From positions 1,009,621,501-1,009,685,500 of the forward strand of contig CM028129.1 of NCBI GenBank assembly GCA_016271365.2: DNA of 64,000 nucleotides, in the 5' to 3' direction. Positions 31,500 to 41,635 of this stretch are shown here, piece by piece. Numbering within the stretch: position 1 is the first letter of the stretch; each line of letters opens with the position of its first letter. A program made the position numbers and the translations under genes. Source of the DNA: Neoceratodus forsteri. Its lineage: Eukaryota > Chordata > Ceratodontiformes > Ceratodontidae. Below the pieces are notes generated by a model. It searched no databases. It saw only the letters and a program-made list of their open reading frames with translations, and had not been told where the DNA came from.

Positions 31500-34303
31500 C
31501 AACTCTCCTATCCCTGTAGGGGGCAGGCTGGCTTACTTTGTCCAGGACTGGGCGTCTGTTACTTCAGACAAGTGGGTCCTGGAAGTGGTAAGCCAGGGAC
31601 TGGTTCTCAGCTTCAAAAAATTTCCGAAGATGACCGCCAGATCTTTTCCACCTGCAAGTCTCTCCGAAACCCTTGTCCTAGAGGCAGAGGTTTCATCTCT
31701 TCTGGCCCTAGGGGTCATAGAGAGAGTTACTACCCTACACTGGGGCAAAGGTCTGTACTCCAGGTACTTCCTTACCCTGAAAAAGACAGGGGAGTGGCAA
31801 CCCATCCTTGAGCTAAGATTCCTGAACAAACATCTTTTAAAACCAACCCATGACCCTCACCTCTCCTACACTGCCCACATCGACCATGTCGCCAAAGCCG
31901 CTAACTCCTGGCTAGGCCTGCTATTCCGTCATAGGAAACACCTGACACCCGAAGCCCTCGCTGTCGCTGTCCAGAGCTCCATCATATCCATCATTGATTA
32001 TAGCATTATCATTTACGGCTCTGCTACAACCACCACACTCAAATGTGTATCCACCGCCCTCAACAAGGCCTGTCGACTTGTCACTGGCTCCCAACGTCTA
32101 ACTCACACCTGTGACCTCTATTCTCAAACCTGGATGGTTGAATCTTGCCAATCGAATAAAACACCAAACTTGTATTACTACTAAGAAAATCTTGCTGGGC
32201 ACTTGCCCCCCAGATCTGTGCCTCCTTACAACCGAGAATCCACCGACACAGGGGTGAAACCTCAGCTGCAAATCCCGTTACTGCACAACACAAGGCCAAA
32301 GATCCTTTGCTTACCGGGCCACTAGTTGGTACAACGGTCTTCCCAGCGACATCTCATCGTCACTATCGCTCAGCACTTTTAAGACTCATCTCCGCCTAAC
32401 ACTCACTGCCTCCAACCTCTGTGACTGTTGTGGCTAAATATGTCTTCTGGTTCCATAGCTGAAGGATGCCCTTTTGGATCCACATCTACTCTTGCACTTT
32501 GCCAGCACCTCCCCTCCTATCTTCACCTCCCCTGCTGGCCCATGACAAATGCCACCCGGCTGCACTACCTCTATTCTTGTTCGTTCTTCCACCTCTCCTC
32601 TCCTCACTCTGTCCCCCCAACCTACCTCCCCTTTTCTCCCATTCACTTAGTCTCCCTGATTTCACCCTCCTCCTTTCCCTTTCCCCTCCCCAAAGTTTCA
32701 CCTTATTGTTCTTTTTTCATCTACAAGACTATGTGTGTTTTAATTTTTTTTTTTTTAATTTTATAAACTGTTATCTTTGCTTATGATTGTCTCAATTGTA
32801 CCAATGACATGGAACCTTTGTAAAAGAGCCTCTGCTCAAAGGTATTTGTAATCCTAGAACAAATAAATAAATAAATAAAAAAAACAAGGTTCAAGATGGT
32901 GACTCTGGGAATAATTCTTCCCTCTCTAAAGCCAGGGGACTGGCTAGCCTCCCTGGACCTCAAAGATGCGTACTTTCACATCCCCATCAGTGCTCCCACA
33001 GAAAGTACCTCAGGTTTAAGTTGCCCTCAGGCCGTTATCAGTTCAAAGCAATGCCCTTCGGCCTAGCATCAGCTCCAAGGGTTTTTACAAAGTGCCTGGC
33101 AGTAGTAGTAGCCTTTTTAAGATGGCAGAAGATTTCCATCTTTCCATATCTGGACGACTGGCTCATAGTGGGTCAGTCTCCAGACCAAGTCAAGTCAGAC
33201 CTGCTAGTGACCCAACCTTCCCAAGTCAGTCCTCGAACCAGTGCAGCTCCTTACCTTTATAGGGGCAGAGCTAGATACTGTCAAAGCAAGAGCCTTTCTT
33301 CCCCTGGAAAGGGCAAGAGTTCTTGTGGAACTGGCTTCTTCCTTCAGCCTTCAGGTGACTCGACCAACAAGGCACTTTCTTCAGCTTTTGGGCCACATGG
33401 CAGCTTCTACAGCAGTGGTCCAAGGGGCAAGATTTCAGATGAGGGACATTCGGTTCCATCTGAGGGCTTTTTGGTCCCAAAAGAAGGACTCTCTTACCAA
33501 ACTAATTCCAGTGACTCAGACGCTGATCCAAGCCCTCCAGTGGTGGCAGGATCAGCACAACTAAAGACAAGGGGCCCATTTGTCACTCAGTCTCATTCGG
33601 AGGTCCTTACCATGGATACTTCCCTATTGGGGTGGGGAGCTCATCTGGGAGCTGTCACAGCCCAAGGACTGTGGTCCCCTCAGGAGTCCCTTCTTCATAT
33701 CAATCTTCTGGAACTCAGGGCAGTTTTTCTGGCCCTGGAAGCCTTTTCTCAGACTGTGCAGAACAAGGTGGTTCAGGTCGGAACAGACAATACCACACTA
33801 TGTGGTACATCAGCAATCAGGGAGGCACTCGGTCTACGGCCTTGTGCACAGAAGCCATGAAATTGTGGTCCCTGGCTTATTCCTTGCAGACCTCTCTGAT
33901 AGCCGTCCACCTTCCAGGAAAGGACAATGTGCTGGCAGATGCACTGAGCAGGATCTCCCAGGGCCATCACGAATGGTCCCTGGACCCCCTGGTGTTGAAA
34001 GCGATTTTTTCAAAGTGGGGCACTCCAGAGATGGATCTCTTTGCAGCCCCAGACAATCACCAACTTCCTCTTTTTTGTTGCAGACCCACAGTCTTGGGTT
34101 CAGTCCCTCTGGATGCTCTGATTCTGAACTGGGAAAGGAAATTACTGTATGCCTTCCCTCCCTTTCCTCTTCTGTTCAAAGTTTTAGTTAAAATAAGATC
34201 ACAACCTTGCAAGGTGATTCTGATTGCTCCAGACTGGGCCAGACAGACTTGGTATCCGCTGTTGCTGTCTCTAACAGTCCATCTTCCCCCTGTCTCTTCC
34301 TAG
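31500..34303 (+). pseudogene. DIRS-B reverse transcriptase, RNase H and methyltransferase-like region
   Basis: 31585-31846 encodes the reverse transcriptase N-terminus (SEKWVLE-like start, GKGLYSRYF, EWQPILELRFLNK). A LINE then interrupts it until 32885. It resumes with ASLDLKDAYFHIPI near 32950, YQFKAMPFGLASAPRVFTKCLA, and YLDD at 33147-33158. Compared with DIRS-C, a stretch of roughly 30 bp is missing near 33215. RNase H includes TMDTSLLGWGAH near 33612 and HLPGKDNVLADALSR near 33910. MDLFAAP, LYAFPPFPL and VILIAPDW follow to about 34230. Interrupted by frameshifts. Confidence 0.9.
31847..32885 (+). mobile_element. 5'-truncated LINE inside DIRS-B
   Basis: Encodes a non-LTR polymerase C-terminus in the frame 31860-32180 (HIDHVAKAANSWLGLLFRHR, IIDYSIIIYG, LNKACRLVTGSQRLTHTCDLY). 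It continues to a pyrimidine-rich 3' region (32500-32720) and ends in a (AAAT)n tail at 32861-32885. The family differs from the L1, CR1 and L2 elements here; the exact clade is not clear to me. The DIRS-B sequence resumes with aggttcaagatgg, as in the unbroken DIRS-C. Confidence 0.82.
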
Positions 34304-34374
34304 GAATTACAACCTGTTAACCTCCTTTCAGGGGAGGATTTGGTACCCCAATCTTCGATCTCTCAATCTCAAGG

Positions 34375-35430
34375 CATGGCTTTTGAAGAGTTAGAGTATA
34401 AAGATTTGCATCTGTCTCAGGAGGTTCTGGATATTCTCAAAGCTTCTTGAAAACCCTCCACCAGAAAGACTTATAACTCCAAATGGAAAAAATTCAGCAT
34501 TTGGTGTTCCAAGAAGTATATTTCCCCAGACACTGCTGAATTGCCTACAGTTCAGGATTATATGGTCCATCTTAATGGCCTAGGCCTCAGGCCAGCTACT
34601 CTCAAGGTACACTTGTCAGCTGTCTCTGCTTTTCTGTCAGTGGGGAAGTCTTCCTCACTATCATCTCATTCTGTGTTCTGTAAAATTTTCAAGGGATTTC
34701 TTCATACCAATCCTCCCTTTAGGGATCCTGCCCCTGCCTGAGACTTGAATGTTTGCATTGCTCAACTGATGCAACCTCCCTTTGAGCCTATGTCCCCAGC
34801 AGAGCTTAAGTACTTGACTTGGAAAACTGTGTTTTTGGTAGCCATTACCTCTTCCAGACGTATCAGTGAGTTGCAAGCCCTGTCAGTGAAACCTGATTTT
34901 ATCTCATTCCATAGAGATAAAGTGGTCCTTAGAACCAATAGAAGGTTCTTACCCAAAGTGGTTTCAGACTTCCACTTGAATCAGTCTGTCTCTTCCTGTC
35001 TTCTTCACTGATCATTCTTCCTCAGGAGAGAGGAGGTTACACAGTTTAGATGTTAAAAGAGCCCTTAGCTACTACATAGACTGTACCAAGGGTCACAGGT
35101 TTGATTCCCTCCAGTTGTTCCTCACTTATGGAGAAGTGGGAATGGGCAAACCTGCCACCAAGAGAACTATTGCCAGGTGGATTGTATAGCGTATACAATT
35201 CTGCTATGAGAAACTGGGAAAAACTCCACCCTCAGGCCTGAGGGCTCACTCTACAAGAGGTACAGCTGCTTCCCTGGCTGCTGCCAGGGATATCCCTGTC
35301 TTAGAAATTTATCAAGCAGCCACCTGGAAAACAGTCCATACCCTTACCAAGCATTACTCTCTGGATATCCAGGCTAGGAGTGATGCTCGGTTTGGCACAG
35401 CAGTACTTCAGAGCCTATTCCCAAAGTAGG
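34375..35430 (+). pseudogene. DIRS-B tyrosine recombinase
   Basis: MAFEELEYKDLHLSQ at 34375, a stop near 34448, then TRKTYNSKWKKFSIWC and 34541-34741 with LGLRPATLKVHLSAVSAFLSV. 34745-35011 has PFEPMSPAELKYLTWKTVFLVAITSSRRISEL, written here only by its key parts: the first catalytic arginine lies in SSRRISEL. Near 35250 come AHSTRGTAAS (His and Arg) and, near 35345, LTKHYSL with the catalytic tyrosine. Two stops and a frameshift near 35005 inactivate it. Very close to the DIRS-C copy. Confidence 0.9.
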
Positions 35431-35459
35431 TTCTCTCCTTCCTCCATGGAGGTACTGCT

Positions 35460-35580
35460 TGGTAGTCTGCAGATAGTCAGAATACAGCAAGACTTCATGT
35501 TGTTTGAAGAAAAAATTACTCACCTTAGTAATTGTGTTTTCTTCTAATGGAGTCTTGCTTGTATTCTGACCTCCCCAGCC
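35460..35580 (+). repeat. DIRS-B internal complementary region
   Basis: tcagaatacagcaagacttc is the reverse complement of the element start; from about 35508 the sequence is the reverse complement of the element end (ggtgagtaattttttctt). The two halves meet in ttgaagaaaaaatt, predicting the circle junction. Confidence 0.9.
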
Positions 35581-35827
35581 TCCCCTCTCAGAACCTGTTT
35601 TTTGGGAAGTGGGTGGGCCGGTACAGTGTTGCACCCCAGAGGTGCTTCTGGCACACCCTCCCTTTTATTTGGGTGTTTTTATTGTATTGTTATCCTCTTT
35701 GGATTGATTTTTAGTTTTGGGTTTCCAGATTTAAGTCTTTTCGGGGAATCCAAAACTCTTTTTTGCCAGTTGGCTTGTTAAAAAATTTTACAGTTTCCAC
35801 ATAGTATAGTTAGTGAGTTTTTGCTCG

Positions 35828-36029
35828 TAATAATCTGACGGTTGGGTTTCAAAAGGCTGCAGACAGAGACCTCAACCGAGCTCAAGGTCAGCATTCTATG
35901 CACTGCATAGAAGTTAACCCATTCGTTCTCCGGGGCAGTTTAAACGCTGGGGCTAACTGTGCATATAGTCAGAATACAGCAAGACTCCATTAGAAGAAAC
36001 ACAATTACTAAGGTGAGTAATTTTTTCTT
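35828..36029 (+). repeat. DIRS-B 3' inverted terminal repeat
   Basis: Reverse complement of 29317-29482, followed by a right extension ending gtgagtaattttttctt at 36029. Confidence 0.92.
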
Positions 36030-36111
36030 GCCGGTGTCACTTTACCAGAGGTGTTTTGGAACCTGCAGAATGATAATAAAAGCACTGACTTTTTTTCCTT
36101 TCCTCTTTCAG

Positions 36112-36291
36112 GAGTGAGGATCCTTCGACAGGACCCAACTGAATGTCTTTTTTCTTTTATTTGCACTTCCAACAACCATATCTCCCGAATACAGGGCATG
36201 ATTGAGCGATTGTGTAAGGCATTCGGCAAATGTCTCTGTCAGCTGGACTCAAAGGTGTACTACTCCTTCCCAACGCTGCAGGACTTGGCAG
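36112..36291 (+). CDS. OGG1: Internal exon of 8-oxoguanine DNA glycosylase
   Basis: 180-bp exon, phase 1 at both ends. It is preceded by a strong pyrimidine tract and AG (tttttttcctttcctctttcag, ending 36111) and followed by donor gttagt at 36292. The encoded 60 residues include LRQDPTECLFSFICTSNNH, HISRIQGMIERLCKAFG and FPTLQDLAG, closely matching the vertebrate OGG1 segment around human residues 130-190. The SNN motif holds the two asparagines (human Asn149, Asn150), and ISRI the arginine (Arg154), that contact the cytosine opposite 8-oxoguanine. OGG1 excises 8-oxoguanine in nuclear and mitochondrial DNA. The catalytic lysine and helix-hairpin-helix lie in exons not seen here. No stop or frameshift; the only clearly conserved host coding sequence in the window. 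Confidence 0.93.
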
Positions 36292-36387
36292 GTTAGTCCT
36301 TCTCATTCCCCAATCTCCTGTTATTGGTTGAAGTAAACGAAGGTTTAGGAGTTTGCTGCCAGATATGCCACTTCAGTTACTTCTTAT

Positions 36388-36505
36388 TTGAGGCAGTGTA
36401 GCCTAGTTGTTAGAGACCAGAGCAGTGAACATGGAGACTCCGGTTTGATTTCTACCACCACTATCTCACTCTTTGACCTTGAGCAAGTCACAAAACCGCC
36501 CTGTG
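36388..36505 (+). mobile_element. MIR-like tRNA-derived SINE fragment
   Basis: gaggcagtgtagcctagttg is the typical MIR/CORE-SINE start, followed by a tRNA B-box-like ggtttgatttc and cttgagcaagtcac, the conserved core. A (CT)n run follows at 36525-36545. Truncated at the 3' side. Confidence 0.75.
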
Positions 36506-36913
36506 CGGAAGCATCTTTACCCCTCTCTCTGTCTCTCTCTCTCTCTACTTACCCCACCCCCACTCTTTTCTTAAACTACATTGCATGATAGCAGTGAAAA
36601 TTTTGACCTATACCTTTTTATTCAATTTTCGATTGCCCCAGATCTCCTGTCTTGTACGATACCTTATTCCCCTAATTTTGAGTCTACCCTAGCATTTTTT
36701 TGGTAACATCTGAAATAATAAACAGAGCATACCTTTTAATAAACATCAGTCTAGGTTTTTTGAACACCAGTTATTTAACATCAAAGTTTCTTGTGGCTAA
36801 AATGAACTAGCATGCAACAAGACACTGCTCCTTGACCTTGTAGGATAATATGTACACAAAAACAGCTGAAAATAATAACTCGTTTTGAGCCACATTAAAA
36901 GAAGCACTCCATT
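36506..36913. other. OGG1 intron sequence, no gene recognised
   Basis: AT-rich intron between the SINE fragment and the CR1 tail; no coding frame or repeat border seen. Confidence 0.55.
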
Positions 36914-36989
36914 GAAACATAGAAACATAGAATTTGACGGCAGATAAGGACCGCTTGGCCCACCCAGTCTGCCCATTTCCCTACCTACT

Positions 36990-39772
36990 GGATAAGCTGC
37001 AGATCCTAGTTAACCAGCAGCCTACTTCTTCCTACCCCCACCCCCCATAACTGCCTTATGACTATCCCATGCATGCTTGAATTCCACCACTGATTTTGAC
37101 TCCACAACCTCCTCCGGAAGGCCGTTCCATGCATCCACAACCCTCTCTGTGAAAAAATACTTCCTTAAATTACCTCTGAGCCGGCCCCCCATCTTCAAAT
37201 TGTGCCCTCTTGTTCTTGCACTCCTCTTTTTTTGAAAGATGCTACCCTCTTGGACTTTGTTGATTCCCTTGAGGTACTTGAAAGTTTCTATCATGTCCCC
37301 CCCTTTCCTCGAGGCTATACATATTAAGCTCCTTAAGTCTCTCTTCTATAGTCTTCCGTGCAGACCCTGCACCATTTTAGTTGCCCTCCTCTGGACAGCT
37401 TCCATCCTGTCTATGTCTTTGCTGGAGATTGGGTCTCCAGAACACACACAGTACTCCAGATGGGGTCTCACCAGCTGTCTGTACAGAGAGATAATAACTT
37501 CCTGTTTTCTACTGGTGATGCCTCTCCCTATGCATCCCAGTATCCCCCCAGCCCTCCTTACTGCCCTCTCACATTGCTTGCCCATCTTTAGGTCATCTGA
37601 TATGACTACCCCCAGGTCCCTCTCCATTTTTGTTGTTGTATCTCACCCCCCATTGTGTACTCTTCCCCTTGGTTTTTGTTTCCCAGGTGCATTACCTTGC
37701 ACTTCTTAGCATTGAATCTAAGCTGCCATACATTTGACCATTCCTCTAACCTTGCCAAGTCCCTTCTCATCCTTTCCACCCCACCCTGTGCATCAACTCT
37801 GTTGCAGATCTTAGTGTCATCTGCAAAGAGACATACTTTTCCTTCCAGTCCTTCTGCAATGTCGCTTATAAAGACATTGAAGAGGACTGGTCCTAATACT
37901 GAACCCTAAGTGCCCCACTAGTAACCCTCCTTTCTTCTGAGTGGACTCCATTTACTATTACTCTCTGTGTCCTATTCTCCAGCCAATTCTTTACCCAGGC
38001 TGTCATCTTGGGACCCACTCCCAGGCTGGCTAACTGTATATTAATCTTTGTGTGGCACTGTGTCAAATGCCTTGCTAAAGTCTAGGTAGGCCATGTCCAC
38101 AGCCCTCCCTGATCTACTACTTGGTCACCCAGTCAAAGAAATCTATCTGATCTGCCTGGCATGACCTTCCTGCTGTGAATCCATGCTGCCTAGGGTCCTG
38201 TGCCCTCTGGCCTCTAGGTACTCGGACAATTCTTTCCTTCAAGTGATTCCATCATTTTCCTATCACTGAGGTTAAACTAACAGGTCTATAGTTTCCTGCT
38301 TCTGCCTTGCTCCCACTTTTGTGAAGGGAATCACATCTGCCTCCTCCAGTCCTCAGGTACCACCCCATCCTCCCATGATTTGTTAAAAGGGTAGTCAGTG
38401 GTGTCACTAGTTCTACCCTTAGTTCTTTTAAATTCTGGGATGAATCCCATCAGGCCCCATTGCTTTGTCCACTCTTCAGTTTTAAGAGTTCTTTTAGAAC
38501 CCTTTCTTCTGTAAATGGGCCGTATCAACTTCTGTATCCAGCGTGTTACTACTGTTTGTTTTATATACCTCCCCTCTTCCTTTGTAAATACTGAGCAAAA
38601 ATATTTGTTTAGTATCTCTGCCTTTTCACAGTCTCCTCTGCCCACCCTCCTCCCCTTTATTAAGCCTCACTATCCCTCCCTTGGTCTTCCTTCACTCCCT
38701 GATGTACCTATAAAAGGTTTTATCCCCCTTCTTAACTGAGTTGGCTGTCTTTTCCTCGGTTTGGGCCTTTGCTGTTCTGACTGCCTTCCCAGCCTCCTTT
38801 TGCCTTAACTGATACAGTTCTCTGTCCTGCTCCTTCTTCGATTCCTTGTACTTCCTGAATGCTTTCTTTTTCTCTTGAACCTTCACTGCCACTTCCTTTG
38901 AGAACCATAGTGGTTTCTTACATCGTCTTGTTTTGTTTATTTGCTTCACACAGGCTCGTTACCTCTGTGATGGCAGTTTTTATTCCCATTGTTCTTCCCC
39001 CTCCTTCCTGCCCATTTGCTAGTGCATTCCTTAGGCTCACCCATTTTGGCAAAGTCAGCCCTCCTAAAGTCCAGTACTTTTGTCTTTGTAGCTTGACTCT
39101 ATTGCTGTGTTTATTGAACCATACTGTTGATGGTCGCTAGTTCCAGATGGCTACCCACTTCTACATCTGTAATCCTCTCTCCATCTCCATTTGAGAGAAT
39201 CAAGTCTAATATTGCTCCCTCTCGAGTGGGCTCCTCAGTTGTTGTTCACAGAAGCCCCTGTAGGGCATCTAGAATAACTGCACTCTTCAAGCAGCAGCTG
39301 CAACTGCACTCAGTTAACATCTGCACATTCAGATCACCCATCAGCAATATCTCCCTTTTCCGCCATTCTAAGTATACTTTCTATCATTTCCCTGTCCATT
39401 TCTCCCCTGAGAAGGTGGTCTATGTATAACCCCTGTGCATATTGTGGTGCCATTGCCTGTCTCCAAATTTACCCACAGTGCTCTTCTCCTCCCTGTTTAC
39501 CCTTTTGTTCTGTTGCTTTATTCCTTCCTATGTAAAGAACTACTCCTCCTCCTCTCTTTTACCCTCCCTGTCCTCCTGTAGACAGTGTATCCTGGTATGT
39601 TTATGTCCCAGTCATGGTTTTGTGTGTACCATGTTTCTGTGACTGCCACGATATCCAGATGTTCCTCCTCCATCAAGGCCACTAATTCAGGAAGCTTGTT
39701 ACCCAGATTACGGGCATTAGTACTCATTGCTCTCCATTTTTGATGGCTTACCTTCTGTTGCAGCATCCCCAC
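36990..39772 (-). pseudogene. CR1 ORF2 (endonuclease-reverse transcriptase), broken
   Basis: The start region at 39772-39518 encodes the endonuclease N-terminus (STNARNLGNKLPEL, IVAVTETW). The middle (38949-38692) has KPLWFSKEVAVKVQEKKKAF, typical of CR1 before the polymerase. 38645-38331 carries LNKYFCSVFT and VPEDWR. The catalytic FADD is at 37816-37827 (minus strand), followed by MERDLGVVISDDLK and CIGRGITSRKQEVI (37627-37346) and a C-terminal FTERVVDAWNGLPEEVV near 37140. Frames change several times. In a live element this protein carries out target-primed reverse transcription. Confidence 0.88.
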
Positions 39773-39989
39773 TAACCGCTCTACCTCAGTCTTTTTCTCA
39801 TTTAGTACCCTGTTTTGTAGGAGAGGCTGGGATTTTCCTGCTGCTTGTCAGTGCCTCCCCCTTTGACTAGTTTAAAAGCTTGCCAATGAAGCATTTAAAC
39901 TGATTGCTCAACAGACTTGTTCCCTTCCTGGACAGATGCAGACCATCCTGCCAGTATAGGCTGGTGTCCCTCCAGGTGGAACCCTAGTT

Positions 39990-40803
39990 CCCAATGAAGC
40001 CAAACCCCTGTGCTCCACACCATTTTTTCAACCATTCATTAAACTGCATGGTGCCAATTGCCCTCGCCTGCCCCATGCTTTTGACAGGCAGCACCTCTGA
40101 GAAGGATACTGTGTGTGCACTCTGCGTCTTAGGTCCCTCCCAACTCTGCAATGTCCTCCTGCACTGCTCTAATCTCATGATGAGCCAAGTCATTTGTCCC
40201 TAGGTGGACAATTACGTCCAACTCGGAATCCTTGTAACTGTTCTCGTGATCCTGAGGATCGCTTCCTGTCCCTCAAGCCATGGCACCAGGCAGGCACCTT
40301 ACTTCATTCTTCCCAGCTCACCCCAGTTCTCTACCCCTAATAATTGAGTGCCCCACCAGGAGCTGCTTCCTTTCCCTTTGGTGCCCTCTGCCTCCTTTCT
40401 GTGGGCCTCCCTTGTGACAGATATCATCAGTCTTCTCTGTGGGTGCATCCATAGGGGAGCTATGCTCCCCCAGAATGGTGTATGGATTGTGGAGTGGAAC
40501 AATTGACTGGGTGTGCCTCTGTTCCACCCTCCTCACCCTCTCTGAGCCCACTGTGGTCCAACTGCTGTGCTTTCTTCGCAACCTCTGAGGTAGTGGTGGC
40601 GGCGCTAGTGCTCCCTGGATGGGGGAGGTTCCCTTTCTACTGTCCAGTGTGGCCTGGGGGAAGGTTTCCTTACTACTGTCCAGTGCGGCCTGAAGATGGG
40701 CAACTTCCTCCCTCAGGGCAGATAATTGTCTGCAAATAGGGCAGCATCTCAGCCTCCAGAAAGACTCCCAGAAGACTGCTGCCCCACAGCCATTACATTG
40801 CAC
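39990..40803 (-). pseudogene. CR1 ORF1 with esterase-like domain, broken
   Basis: Start at 40803 (MQCNGCGAAVFWES) with Cys pairs (CNGC, CCPIC), then a short coiled-coil-like LREEVAHLQAAL segment. The region QLLVGHSIIRG near 40330 begins the SGNH-esterase-like domain of CR1 ORF1, whose block V-HLGTND is readable near 40205 (VIVHLGTNDLAHHE). A frameshift near 40318 separates them. Role in the element's life cycle is not established; RNA binding and esterase activity are known from related ORF1 proteins. Confidence 0.82.
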
Positions 40804-40884
40804 TACTCCCTCACATGTTTATCTAGTTTTTTTATTGTATTTTGTGTGTGTGTGTATGCCAAGGCGTGGTGATTTGTTATACAG

Positions 40885-40885
<1 letters not shown>

Positions 40886-40932
<47 letters not shown>
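40886..40932. repeat. (AT)n microsatellite
   Basis: An uninterrupted AT dinucleotide run of about 45 bp. Confidence 0.95.
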
Positions 40933-40936
<4 letters not shown>

Positions 40937-41635
40937 CAACGTGTATGCTTATATTATCAGTGCAGTGTGCTAGAGAGGATATGACAGTGAAATGCACCTC
41001 TCACTCGAGGAAATTATGTCAGAACCTCAGGTATAAAGGAACTATTTCCAGGGGTGGGTGGCTTTGAATATTTTAAATGTAAAAAAGGGATACAGCAGGC
41101 TCAAAATGGGCAAAAAAGGGTATCATATAAAACAGGAAGTAAGAATCAATTTAAATGGAATAAAAAAGTATAGATCAAAGTTTTCATGTAACATGCAGTG
41201 TTGCTGTAATCTCCGGCAATCTCACTTAGACCTTGCGCACTCCTAACAGCTGATATTACTGTTCGTGACTTATACAACGCTTTGGGCTACAGTGTTTATG
41301 AGAGACACTTTAATTTTCTGCCTTCACCTCACCCTGCTTCCTTTTAGTACATGAATCTCTTGATTTCCCCAAAATCCATTTGTCTGTCTAGGCTGTAATA
41401 CATGGGGTATATGCAATAGGGTGACTCCAGATATGCAGTTTATCTTTATGAGAGAGGGACAGGAACATGACTTAGTAGGGGAATCAAGAGTGGCAGAGCC
41501 AAGAGCGATTTAGAAAAGCCTGTCTCCCCACAGATGATGGAAATTGCATAATTTGAGTTGGTCTTTTACCTACTGGATTTGTACATCAGTTTACTTGTCA
41601 TAGCTTTTAAATCTAATGCTTGTATGAAGATTTAA
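40933..41635. other. Intronic sequence, no gene recognised
   Basis: No coding frame or recognisable repeat from the AT run to the TTAA at 41632-41635 that borders the next element. Confidence 0.5.

Larger units (their letters stand above)
29317..36029 (+). mobile_element. DIRS-B: DIRS element ending 82 bp before the OGG1 exon
   Basis: 6713 bp, or about 5.67 kb without the internal LINE (31847-32885). It has a 5' inverted repeat, Gag (29867-31490), reverse transcriptase/RNase H (31500-34300), recombinase (34375-35430), an internal complementary region and a 3' inverted repeat. It shares termini and about the same ungapped length with DIRS-C (same family). Borders are ...tgtttt before caaacatgaag and ...ttttttctt before gccggtg, with no target duplication. 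Stops and frameshifts are present. Confidence 0.93.
36914..40815 (-). mobile_element. Near full-length CR1 LINE, antisense
   Basis: Runs right to left with ORF1 (about 40803-39990), ORF2 (about 39772-36990) and a 3' end carrying the CR1-type short repeat, seen on the plus strand as gaaacatagaaacatag at 36914-36930. CR1 elements lack A-tails and end in such octamer-like repeats. At about 3.9 kb it is near full length. Frameshifts and stops inactivate both ORFs. No target duplication is apparent, usual for CR1. Confidence 0.9.

Noticed and set aside
37239..37709. A 156-residue plus-strand open frame
   Set aside because: It is antisense to the CR1 reverse transcriptase C-terminal part, whose minus-strand frames carry clear CR1 motifs.
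40886..40932. CRISPR or regulatory array
   Set aside because: It is a plain AT dinucleotide run without spacers.
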